Below the pieces are notes generated by a model that was not told the DNA's origin, ran no database searches, and worked only from the letters and a program-made list of their open reading frames with translations. Source: Rhizobium sp. C4 (lineage in GTDB: Bacteria; Pseudomonadota; Alphaproteobacteria; Rhizobiales; Rhizobiaceae). Taken from it: a stretch of 64,000 nucleotides of DNA. The translations under genes and the position numbers were made by a program. This document shows positions 35,064-43,065 of this stretch, in pieces (positions within the stretch are counted from its first letter, which is position 1; each line of letters starts with the position of its first letter). The stretch spans positions 186,001-250,000 of the forward strand of contig NZ_JAJNCX010000002.1 of assembly GCF_021026315.1 (NCBI RefSeq). Direction: 5' to 3'.

Positions 35064-35879
35064 TCACTCAGCCTCGCCGGAAAAATTCGGCGCGCGCTTT
35101 TCCTTGAAACTGGCCGTGCCTTCCTTGAAGTCGGCGCTGACATTGCTGATCATCATGTCCTGATTGGCCATGCGGACCGCTTCGGCGAGGTCCTGGAAGG
35201 GCGCCTCGTAAACCTGTTCCTTCAGCACGCGCAGCGAACGAGGCGAGCACCAGACGGCCATTTCCTTCGCATAGGCATAGGTCTCTTCCGCCAGTTTTTC
35301 AGCGGGAAAAATGCGATTGACGAGGCCAAGTTCCTTTGCCTCCGGGGCGTGAAACTTGCGGGCGGAAAGGAGCAGTTCCAGCGCATTCGCGTGACCGACG
35401 ATCAGCGGCAGCATCCATGACATTCCATACTCGCCGGAAAGGCCGCGGCGCGCGAAGGCTGTGGTGAAGACGGCGCTGTCGGCTGCAAAGCGGATGTCGC
35501 AGCAAAGTGCGTAGACGAGGCCGAGACCGGCGGTCGCGCCGTTCAGCATGCCGATCACCGGCTTGCTCAGCCTCGGGAAATAGGTGTGGCGGGTCTGGTA
35601 GTCCGGCCGCTTGTTCATGTCGAAAGGCCGGGGCAGTTTTGTAATCAGCTGCTTCGGCGTCTGGCCGCCGAAGCCGGAAATGTCGCCGCCGGCGCAAAAG
35701 GCACGACCGGCGCCCGTCAGCACGATGACGCGCGTGCCGCGGTCTGCATCCGCCTGCCACATCGCGTCATACAGTTCGGCGACAATCTCATCGTTGAGAC
35801 TGTTCATCTGCTCGGGCCGGTTCAGGGTGATCGTCGTCACGCCGTCAGCGGTGTCGTAAAGAATTGTCTTGAAGCTCAC
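35064..35879 (-). CDS. Enoyl-CoA hydratase/isomerase family
   Basis: A 271-residue crotonase with AFCAGGDISGFGG, NGATAGLGLVYALCCDI and FARRGLSGEYG. The first classical Glu position is Val and the second is missing; a Glu in SGEYG sits where PaaG-like proteins have Asp. It may be an isomerase or handle a bulky substrate, as the PYQTRHTYFPRL-type insert region is long. I place the start at the GTG at 35879, which has GGGAGG six bases before it; another GTG at 35933 lacks a site. It heads the six-gene minus-strand operon, divergent from a flavoprotein gene. Confidence 0.84.
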   Translation of the reverse strand: MSFKTILYDTADGVTTITLNRPEQMNSLNDEIVAELYDAMWQADADRGTRVIVLTGAGRAFCAGGDISGFGGQTPKQLITKLPRPFDMNKRPDYQTRHTYFPRLSKPVIGMLNGATAGLGLVYALCCDIRFAADSAVFTTAFARRGLSGEYGMSWMLPLIVGHANALELLLSARKFHAPEAKELGLVNRIFPAEKLAEETYAYAKEMAVWCSPRSLRVLKEQVYEAPFQDLAEAVRMANQDMMISNVSADFKEGTASFKEKRAPNFSGEAE

Positions 35880-36041
35880 AGTCTGCCTCCCGTCTTCGGA
35901 CCCTTTATCGCTGCCCTTTGCGGAAACCGCCACCGGGTCGAGAGGTGGCCAACCGTCAAATTACATATGTGCAGCTTGGAAGGTCCGGATTTGCCGTCGC
36001 GGCAAAGCAATCCACTGTTGGGGGAAAGATACGAGGACATC

Positions 36042-37013
36042 ATGCTTTCCACATCCATGACCGACATGTTCGGGATCGATTATCCGATCATGCAGAGCGG
36101 GTTTCGTTACATCTCCCGTGCGCCCTTTGTCGCCGCCGTTGCCAATGCGGGCGCGCTCGGCACACTTTCGGCGCATACGCAGCCGACGGGCGAGGCGCTG
36201 CGAGAAGAAATCCACGAGACGCGGCGTCTGACGGAACGCCCGTTCGCCGTGAACCTCACTCTGCTGCCGGCCAACATCGCCTCCTATCCCTATGACGATT
36301 ATGTCGCGGTGATCATTTCCGAGGGTATCGGCATCGTCGAAACGTCCGGCGCAAAGCCGGCCGCCTATATCGAGCGATTGAAGAAGGCTGGCGTGAAGGT
36401 CATCCACAAATGCACTTCCGTGCGTCATGCGCTGTCAGCCGAGAAATATGGTGCCGATGCGGTCTGCGTGACGGGCTTCGAGTCGGCCGGTCATCCCGGT
36501 GAGGATGATGTTCCGAGCCTGGTCCTCGTTCCCCGCGTCGTCGACGAGGTGAAGATCCCGGTGATTGCTTCGGGGGGATTTGCCGATGGGCGCGGGCTTG
36601 CCTCCGCATTGGCGCTTGGCGCGGTCGGCGTGAACATGGGGACGCGTTTCCTCGTCACCCAGGAAAGCCCGATCCATGCGGATGCAAAGGCCGGTCTTGC
36701 CGCAGCCAGCGAACGAGACACGACACTGATTGCCCGATCGCTCGGCGATTCCGTCAGGGTGCTGAAGACCCCGGCGACTGAAGAGGTGCTGGAGCTTGAG
36801 CGCGCCGGTGCAGACAAGACCGCGCTCTTCCCATTGATCGCGGCGGACGTTTGGCATCAGGCGCTCACATCAGGGCGGCTCGCCGATGCGCCCGTGCCTT
36901 CCGGTATTGCGCTTGGGCTCATCCACGACGTCCCGACCTGCAAGGACCTCGTTCAGCGCATGATGGCGCAGACCGTTGCAACCATCGACCGGCTCGGCAA
37001 TCTCAAAATCTGA
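36042..37013 (+). CDS. Nitronate monooxygenase-like FMN flavoprotein
   Basis: A 323-residue 2-nitropropane dioxygenase family member: IDYPIMQSGFRYIS, NAGALGTLSAHTQPTG, CVTGFESAGHPGEDD with the conserved His, ASGGFADGRGLASAL and GVNMGTRFLVTQES. It is the closest visible relative of the protein at 23185 (same CTSVRHAL and AGHPGEDD stretches), so these two are paralogues within one island. GAGG precedes the ATG at 36042; a later ATG at 36057 is possible. It stands divergent from the crotonase operon beginning at 35879 and convergent with the ligase gene, 28 bases away. Confidence 0.83.
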   Translation: MLSTSMTDMFGIDYPIMQSGFRYISRAPFVAAVANAGALGTLSAHTQPTGEALREEIHETRRLTERPFAVNLTLLPANIASYPYDDYVAVIISEGIGIVETSGAKPAAYIERLKKAGVKVIHKCTSVRHALSAEKYGADAVCVTGFESAGHPGEDDVPSLVLVPRVVDEVKIPVIASGGFADGRGLASALALGAVGVNMGTRFLVTQESPIHADAKAGLAAASERDTTLIARSLGDSVRVLKTPATEEVLELERAGADKTALFPLIAADVWHQALTSGRLADAPVPSGIALGLIHDVPTCKDLVQRMMAQTVATIDRLGNLKI

Positions 37014-37041
37014 AAGACGTTTTCGGTGCTGGAGCTGGATA

Positions 37042-38580
37042 TTACAATCCGGCGCCGTAGCGCTCGCGCAGGATCACCTTGCTGACCTTGCCGCTCGGCA
37101 GTCGCGGAAGCTCTTCGACAAAGATAACCGACTTGGGGCATTTGTAGCGGGCGATCAGGCTGCGTGCGTGTTCGATCATCTCCTGCTCGGTCGCCTGCTG
37201 GCCGGGGGCCAGGACGGCGATTGCCTTGACGGATTCGCCCCATTTTTCGTCCGGAACGCCGATCACGGCGACATCCGACAAAGCCGGATGGGTGATCAGC
37301 GCTTCCTCGACCTCGCGGCAGTAGATGTTCTCGCCACCCGAGATGATCATGTCCTTCTTCCGGTCGACCAGAAAGATGAACTTCTCCTCGTCCATGTAGC
37401 CGATGTCGCCCATGTGGAACCAGCCGTCGCGCAGCGTTTCCGCCGTCGCCTTGTCGTTGTTCCAGTATCGCATGAGCGCCGTGTCGGACCGGACGACCAC
37501 TTCACCGGCGACGCCCACAGGGCATTCATGGCCTTTTTCGTCGAGGATGCGGATGTCCGCGTCGGTTGCCGGCTGCCCGACGGAACCAAGCCGCCTGATG
37601 TCGTCTTCCGTGCCGTCGATCTTGTGCTGATGGGGATAATGACAGGAGCAATTCGTCTCGGTGGAGCCGTAGCCATTGGCAAAGACCGGCCCGAAAACCG
37701 CAAGCCCGCGCTTGAGAACCGGAACGGGCATGGGGGCGGCCGCATAAAGGATTGTGCGGACGCTCGACAGGTCGTGGTTGCCGATTTCCGGAGCGTCGAG
37801 CACGTTCTGGACCATGACGGGTGCCAGATGCAGATGCGTGATCCGCTCCGCCTCGATGGTTCTGAGGATACGCTGGGGATCGAAGCTGCGGTGCATGTAG
37901 ACCGCGCCGCCTTTCCAGAAGGCGCCGACATATTGGCTTCTCGAGCCGGCGTGAAAGAACGGCATCATCAGCAGTTGCCGGCTTGCGCTGGTCGTCCCCA
38001 GCTGTCCCGCCATCACTTCGGCAAGCCGCGCCTCGCCCCATTGGGAGCGCAAGACGCCCTTCGGCCTGCCGGTTGTGCCGCTCGTATACATGATGAGCGC
38101 GCCATCGTCCTGCCTTGCGCGGAAGGGCGGACCGTCCGGCGATCCGGCGGCAATGACGTCTTCATAGGAGGCAGCCCAGGCCGGGATGTCCGGGCCGAGG
38201 CAGATATACTGCTCGATGGTGAGGCTGTCGCGCAAACCGTCGATCATCCCGGCATATTGCGCCTCGAAAATCAGCGCCTGCGGCGCGGCGTCGTTCAGAA
38301 CGTAGAGGATTTCGGGGGCGGCGAGCCTGAAGTTGACGGTCGTCGTGATGTAACCAGCCCGCTCGCAGGCGCTGTAGACCTCGATATATTCCGGCGTGTT
38401 CATCGCCAGGATGGCAACGCGATCCTGCCGCTTTGCGCCACCTTGATGCAGCCCATGCGCCAGCCGGTTGATCCTGTCCCAATGCTGGCCGAAGGTCTTG
38501 ACCTGATCGTCAAAGACGATGGCGGGTGCATTCGGAAACAGAGAGGCGTTTCGCTCGTGAACGTCGGCAAGTAGTTTCAT
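37042..38580 (-). CDS. AMP-forming acyl-CoA synthetase
   Basis: A 512-residue adenylating ligase with MYTSGTTGRPKGV (about 167-179), NGYGSTETNC, the hinge region GDIGYMDEEKFIFLVDRKKDMIISGGENIY, and LPSGKVSK carrying the catalytic C-terminal Lys. It activates a carboxylic acid to acyl-CoA with ATP. The family includes medium-chain, aromatic and cyclic acid ligases, and the specificity is not readable. It is divergent from a flavoprotein gene, with a possible operator at 38658-38676 between them. No terminator is visible in the 28 bases to the convergent gene. Confidence 0.9.
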   Translation of the reverse strand: MKLLADVHERNASLFPNAPAIVFDDQVKTFGQHWDRINRLAHGLHQGGAKRQDRVAILAMNTPEYIEVYSACERAGYITTTVNFRLAAPEILYVLNDAAPQALIFEAQYAGMIDGLRDSLTIEQYICLGPDIPAWAASYEDVIAAGSPDGPPFRARQDDGALIMYTSGTTGRPKGVLRSQWGEARLAEVMAGQLGTTSASRQLLMMPFFHAGSRSQYVGAFWKGGAVYMHRSFDPQRILRTIEAERITHLHLAPVMVQNVLDAPEIGNHDLSSVRTILYAAAPMPVPVLKRGLAVFGPVFANGYGSTETNCSCHYPHQHKIDGTEDDIRRLGSVGQPATDADIRILDEKGHECPVGVAGEVVVRSDTALMRYWNNDKATAETLRDGWFHMGDIGYMDEEKFIFLVDRKKDMIISGGENIYCREVEEALITHPALSDVAVIGVPDEKWGESVKAIAVLAPGQQATEQEMIEHARSLIARYKCPKSVIFVEELPRLPSGKVSKVILRERYGAGL

Positions 38581-38657
38581 GAAATCCTCCGGATCGCCCT
38601 TCTAGCATCGAAACGAAGGCTGGAATCCAGAAGTGCAGGCCGCTCTCCCGGCAGACA

Positions 38658-38676
38658 ACACAAATGTAATGTGTTT
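38658..38676. promoter_or_regulatory. Inverted repeat in a divergent promoter region
   Basis: AACACA (38658-38663) and TGTGTT (38671-38676) are perfect 6-bp arms around a 7-base AT-rich centre, 78 bases upstream of the ligase start and 69 bases before the flavoprotein start. The symmetry and placement suggest a repressor operator controlling both. No regulator is encoded adjacent. Confidence 0.3.
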
Positions 38677-38744
38677 GGGCGGGGTACTGGCTGCCGCCGC
38701 GGGACCGGCGGAAAACTGAGCCTCATCGACATGACGAGGGTGCC

Positions 38745-39791
38745 ATGAGGCCGCAGATTTTCCAGACTTCCATCACCGAGCTTCTCGGGATCCGCCATCC
38801 ATTGCTGTGCGGAGGGCTCGGACCCGGTGTCTCCGACGGCCGCTATGTCGCCGCCGCGGTCAATGCGGGCGGAATGGGGTTCATCGTTGCCACGGGCCAT
38901 GACGACCCGGCCCAGTTCGAGGAAGAACTGAAAATCTGCCGCGATCTGACGGGTGGAAAGCCTTTCGGCGTCAACCTCTACATTTCCCGCTTTGCCGGCG
39001 GCGCGGACCGGGTCAGCAAGCAGCTTCCGCTTCTGGAAAAATACGGAGTGACCTGCGTGGAAACGGCGGGCGCAAGTCCTGAACCCATCATTCCGATGCT
39101 CAAGGACATGAACATCAAGGTGCTGCACAAGGTTCCAGCCGTCCGATACGTCCAGACGGCCGTGCGCGCGGGCGCCGATGCGGTCATCATCGTCGGCTCG
39201 GAATGTGGCGGCCATCCCGGCATCTACCAGATCGGTTCGATCGTGCAGGCGACGCGCGCCGCCGAGATCGCCGGCATTCCCGTCATCGCGGCCGGTGGTT
39301 TCGGCACGGGCCGCCAGCTGGTGGCGGCGCTTTCCATGGGATGCGATGCCATCCTCATGGGCTCGCGCATGATGGTCTCGTCGGATCTCTGGGTCCATGA
39401 CGACTACAAGCGCCGCGTGGTCGCCGGAGACGGCACGGAAAGCAAGATCGTCAAGCAGCTCCTGGGCGATCACCACCGGGTCCTCGACAATGACAGCGCC
39501 AAAGCCGTGCTGGCACTTGAAGATGCCAAGGTCACCGATTTCGAGCAATATCGCCCGCATGTCTCGGGATCTCTCACCCGCGAGGCCTACCACACCGGCG
39601 ATTTTTCGAAGGGCATGCTCGACTATGGTCCGGCGGTGGTGTTCGCCGACGAGATCAAGTCCACGGAGGCGATCTTCGACGAGATCCTCGACGACGCCGT
39701 GACGGCGCTTGATCGCGTCAATACGCTGCGCCTGCCGGCGGCGAACGCCGCGACGGCAGCAGAGCGGCACGCATGGCGCCTGCGAAACTGA
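38745..39791 (+). CDS. Nitronate monooxygenase-like FMN flavoprotein
   Basis: A 348-residue family member, more divergent than the other three: IRHPLLCGGLGPGVSDGRYVAAAVNAGG, FGVNLYISRFAGGADRV, VGSECGGHPGIYQIG with the conserved His, AAGGFGTGRQLVAAL and AILMGSRMMVSSD. The insert after the first strand (GPGVSDGR) is unlike the others. It may oxidise or reduce a different intermediate. The gene is divergent from the ligase at 37042-38580 and is followed 74 bases later by another ligase, so an acyl-CoA substrate is a reasonable inference. Start chosen at the first ATG; a GAGG-like site is weak. Confidence 0.8.
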   Translation: MRPQIFQTSITELLGIRHPLLCGGLGPGVSDGRYVAAAVNAGGMGFIVATGHDDPAQFEEELKICRDLTGGKPFGVNLYISRFAGGADRVSKQLPLLEKYGVTCVETAGASPEPIIPMLKDMNIKVLHKVPAVRYVQTAVRAGADAVIIVGSECGGHPGIYQIGSIVQATRAAEIAGIPVIAAGGFGTGRQLVAALSMGCDAILMGSRMMVSSDLWVHDDYKRRVVAGDGTESKIVKQLLGDHHRVLDNDSAKAVLALEDAKVTDFEQYRPHVSGSLTREAYHTGDFSKGMLDYGPAVVFADEIKSTEAIFDEILDDAVTALDRVNTLRLPAANAATAAERHAWRLRN

Positions 39792-39865
39792 CGATGGGGC
39801 TCGCCTCAAGGGGTGAACCAGCAAAGTCGAGACCAATGGCAACCCAGATACGGAGCGGCAACGAT

Positions 39866-41401
39866 ATGAGCGCCATGCCAAACTTAACAACAACGACGGG
39901 CGAGCGCGCTTTCGATCTGGTTCGCCGCTGGGCACAAGACACACCTGACGCAGCGGCGCTTCTCAGCGGATCGAGCAGCCTGAGCTATGCCGATCTGGAG
40001 CGGGCTGTCGGAGAAACGGCGCGGTTTCTGACAGAGCAGGGGGCAAGGGCAGGCGACCGGATCTTCATCGTTGCGGAAAACGATCTCGTCGCACCTTTGA
40101 TGATGTTCGCAGCCCAGGTGCTGGATGCCTGGCCCTGTATCGTCAATGCACGGGTGGCGGCCACGGAAATGGAGGCGCTGCTTCCGGTCGTCGATCCGCG
40201 CTTGGTCATCATCGCGCCGACGCCGTCCAGGGAAGCAGCCACGTTCAGTGGACGTGTCGGCACGACAGTGGTGGATGCCGGTGCTGCCGGCGAGGTTTCG
40301 GTGGCGACCCTGCGATGTGGGGAGCCCGAGCCGGTCAAGCAGGACCCTGCGGAGCAGACGGCGCTGATCCTTTTCACCTCGGGCACGACCGGCCTGCCGA
40401 AGGCGGTCATGCTCAGCCATGCGGCGCTCGTCGGCATTGGCAGGACACTGGCGCAAGTCCGACAGGTCCGGGCCGGCGGACGCTATGACGGCGGATCGCC
40501 GCTTTCGCATGTGATGGGGATCAGCACGCTGATGTCCTCAATGGCCGGAGGTGCCAGCCTGTCCTTCACCGGCAGGGTCAATGTGCCGGACGTGGTGCAG
40601 CGGATTGCCGACGGTTCGCTGACGCATCTGTCCTTCGTGCCAACGGTCTATGCGCGCATCGTCGATCACATCCTGACCGAGGGGGTCGACATTTCGCGCT
40701 CGCGCCTTGAATATATATCATCCGGCGGCGCACCCCTCGACCCGACCCTGAAGGCCGCAATCGAGCGGCTTTTCCGTGTCCGGCTGGTCAACGGATACGG
40801 CATGACCGAATGCTGCCCGGTAGCACGAACGAAACCCGATCGAGACTATGATCATGACAGTATCGGCTATGCGGAACCCGGCGCGGCGGTCCGCGTCGTC
40901 CGTGAGGATGGCAGTGACGCGGCAGCCGGGGAAACAGGCGAATTGTGGGCGCAGGCGCTTGGCATGATGCAAGGCTATTACCGCAATCCGCAGGCCACGT
41001 CGGAAGCGCTGCGCGATGGCGGCTGGATCGCGACGGGCGACCTTGCCACCCTCGCCGAGGACGGCGAAATCCGCATCGTCGGGCGCAAGAAGGAAATGAT
41101 CATCCGCTCCGGCTTCAATGTCTATCCCGCCGAAGTCGAGGCCGCGATCAACCGGCATGCCGGTGTGCTGCAGTCGGCAGTGCTTGGCGTCAAGCGGCCT
41201 GATGGCAACGAGGAAGTGGTCGCGTTCGTCCAGCCCCGGCAAGATCTTGAGGTCGCGGAAGATGACCTGCTGCGCCACTTGCGCGCTGAACTCGCGCCTT
41301 ACAAGATCCCGACGCGCGTCTTCATGCGTGAGGCGCTGCCGCTCGGGTCGACGGGCAAGATCCTGAAGCGCCAGCTGCTTGATGAATTGCTGGCGGGCTG
41401 A
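39866..41401 (+). CDS. AMP-forming acyl-CoA synthetase
   Basis: A 511-residue ligase with LFTSGTTGLPKAVMLSH (about 163-179), NGYGMTECCP, TGDLATLAEDGEIRIVGRKKEMIIRSGFNVYP and GSTGKILKRQ with the catalytic Lys. It makes an acyl-CoA from acid, ATP and CoA. The ATG at 39866 follows CGGAGCGG; earlier in-frame ATGs at 39773 and 39836 overlap or lack a site. It lies downstream of a flavoprotein gene on the same strand and ends at a strong hairpin. It differs clearly from the ligase at 37042 in the C-terminal region, so probably activates a different acid. Confidence 0.89.
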   Translation: MSAMPNLTTTTGERAFDLVRRWAQDTPDAAALLSGSSSLSYADLERAVGETARFLTEQGARAGDRIFIVAENDLVAPLMMFAAQVLDAWPCIVNARVAATEMEALLPVVDPRLVIIAPTPSREAATFSGRVGTTVVDAGAAGEVSVATLRCGEPEPVKQDPAEQTALILFTSGTTGLPKAVMLSHAALVGIGRTLAQVRQVRAGGRYDGGSPLSHVMGISTLMSSMAGGASLSFTGRVNVPDVVQRIADGSLTHLSFVPTVYARIVDHILTEGVDISRSRLEYISSGGAPLDPTLKAAIERLFRVRLVNGYGMTECCPVARTKPDRDYDHDSIGYAEPGAAVRVVREDGSDAAAGETGELWAQALGMMQGYYRNPQATSEALRDGGWIATGDLATLAEDGEIRIVGRKKEMIIRSGFNVYPAEVEAAINRHAGVLQSAVLGVKRPDGNEEVVAFVQPRQDLEVAEDDLLRHLRAELAPYKIPTRVFMREALPLGSTGKILKRQLLDELLAG

Positions 41402-41411
41402 CCTCGAAAGA

Positions 41412-41454
41412 AAACCGCCCGCCACGGCCTTTAAGGGCTCTGGGCGGGCGGTTT
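41412..41454. terminator. Bidirectional terminator between ligase and aldehyde dehydrogenase genes
   Basis: AAACCGCCCGCC (41412-41423) pairs perfectly with GGCGGGCGGTTT (41443-41454), a 12-bp stem whose T and A ends serve both strands. It lies 10 bases after one stop codon and 16 bases before the other, between convergent genes. Confidence 0.75.
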
Positions 41455-41470
41455 GATTCCTGGCAGGCTT

Positions 41471-42889
41471 TCAGAATTGCAGGGACTTTGTCTCGACGAA
41501 TTCCTCGATGCCGAATTCACCCAATTCGCGGCCATAGCCTGATTGCTTGAAGCCACCGAAGGGCGCGAGTGCATTGAAGCGGCCGCCATTGATCTCGATC
41601 TGGCCCGTCCGGATGCGCCGTGCCGCTGCCGTTGCCCGTTCTTCGCTTCCAGCCCAGACCGAACCCGAAAGCCCGTAACGGGAATTATTGGCAATCGCCA
41701 CCGCATCATCGTCGTCTCTGGCCGTCAGGATCGCGAGCACGGGACCGAACACCTCCTCCTGCGCCAGGGTTGCATCGGGGGAGACATCGGCGAAGATGGT
41801 GGGCTTGACGTAGTAGCCGCCGTCCAGTCCCTCCGGCGCGTCTGCCCCTCCCGTCACCAGCGTCCCGCCTTCATTCTGCGCTGTCTGGATCAGATGCCGG
41901 ATACCTTCCCGCTGCTTGTGGGAAATCACCGGGCCGAGGCGGGTTGCCGGATCGAGCGGATTGCCAAGCACGAAGGCGCGCGTGGCCTCACGCGCGATTT
42001 CGACTGCTTCGTCTTTTCTGGCCTGCGGGACGATCAGGCGCGTCAACGCCGAGCAGGTCTGCCCGGAATTGAGGAAGCAGGCGTTCACGGTGGCTTTCAC
42101 CGCTTTGGCAAGATCGGCATCCTCCAGCACCACGGCTGCGGACTTGCCGCCGAGTTCCAGCGAAATTCGCTTGATCTGGCTGGCCGCCTCGCGGGCGAGC
42201 ATGGCGCCGGTCTTGGTCGAGCCGGTAAAGGAGATCATGTCGACATCGGGGTGCGTGGCCAGATGCAGGCCGATTTTCGCGCCGGGGCCGGTCACGACGT
42301 TGAAGATGCCGGCAGGCGCACCAGCCGCCTCGAAGAGATCGGCCAGAAGAAGGGCATTGAGGGGCGCGAGGTCGGCTGGCTTCAGGACCACCGTGCAGCC
42401 GGCGGCAAGGGCAGGGGCCACTTTCGCGGCGATCTGATGAAGAGGATAGTTCCACGGCGTGATCGCCGCAACGACGCCAACGGCTTCCTGGATGACGGTG
42501 GAATTGCCGACCTTTCGTTCGAAGGGAAACGCATCCGCGATCCGCGCCGTGTTCTGAAAACTCTGCAGCGGAAGACCGACCTGGATCATCTTGGCGAGCT
42601 TTAAAGGCATGCCGACTTCCAGCGTGATGGCCTTCGCAAAATCGTCCTGACGCTCTTCAAGCATCGCCCCAACCTTGGCAAGGACAGCCGCGCGCTCGGC
42701 GACTGACGTCGCCATCCAGCCGGCCAAAGCGGCCTTTGCCGCGGCAACGGCCGCATTGACTTCGGTGGTCGTGCCTGCAGAGATTGTTGCGACCGTTGAT
42801 CGGTCGGCGGGGTTTTCGACGGATGTACCACCCATGGCGCCGGTCCAGACACCATTGATGAAATGGCCTTTATCGTTCCAGATGTTCAT
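41471..42889 (-). CDS. NAD(P)-dependent aldehyde dehydrogenase
   Basis: A 472-residue aldehyde dehydrogenase with N147 in TPWNYP, FTGSTKTG in the cofactor site, E245 in LELGGKS and the nucleophile C279 in NSGQTCSA. It oxidises an aldehyde to a carboxylic acid. ISLELGGKSA and the C-terminal NGGRFNALAPFGGFKQSGYGRE place it in the broad NAD+ ALDH group, and the substrate is open. A link is suggestive: a retro-aldol step (see 47820) would release an aldehyde or ketone, and this enzyme could oxidise it. It is divergent from the NDP-forming acyl-CoA synthetase gene. Confidence 0.92.
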   Translation of the reverse strand: MNIWNDKGHFINGVWTGAMGGTSVENPADRSTVATISAGTTTEVNAAVAAAKAALAGWMATSVAERAAVLAKVGAMLEERQDDFAKAITLEVGMPLKLAKMIQVGLPLQSFQNTARIADAFPFERKVGNSTVIQEAVGVVAAITPWNYPLHQIAAKVAPALAAGCTVVLKPADLAPLNALLLADLFEAAGAPAGIFNVVTGPGAKIGLHLATHPDVDMISFTGSTKTGAMLAREAASQIKRISLELGGKSAAVVLEDADLAKAVKATVNACFLNSGQTCSALTRLIVPQARKDEAVEIAREATRAFVLGNPLDPATRLGPVISHKQREGIRHLIQTAQNEGGTLVTGGADAPEGLDGGYYVKPTIFADVSPDATLAQEEVFGPVLAILTARDDDDAVAIANNSRYGLSGSVWAGSEERATAAARRIRTGQIEINGGRFNALAPFGGFKQSGYGRELGEFGIEEFVETKSLQF

Positions 42890-43065
42890 AATTGCCTCTT
42901 CCGCTTTTCTGCATTCGAAGCTTCATAGCGGATACACGCTTTCGCGTGAGCACGCGGCAGTCTCTGATCACATATGAGCTTTGAGCGGGGGCCGAACCGA
43001 TTTACCAATGACTTCGGCGCCGGCGGCGGCAAGAAATGAGATGCATTATCATCTCGAGGCAAGAC

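Noticed and set aside
35586-36041. N-terminal extension of the flavoprotein frame starting at 36042
   Set aside because: The extension is opposite the crotonase gene and its promoter and shows no flavoprotein sequence; GAGG precedes the ATG at 36042.
36976-38574. 532-residue plus-strand open frame opposite the ligase gene
   Set aside because: The minus strand carries a complete AMP-forming ligase with all motifs; the plus frame is its shadow.
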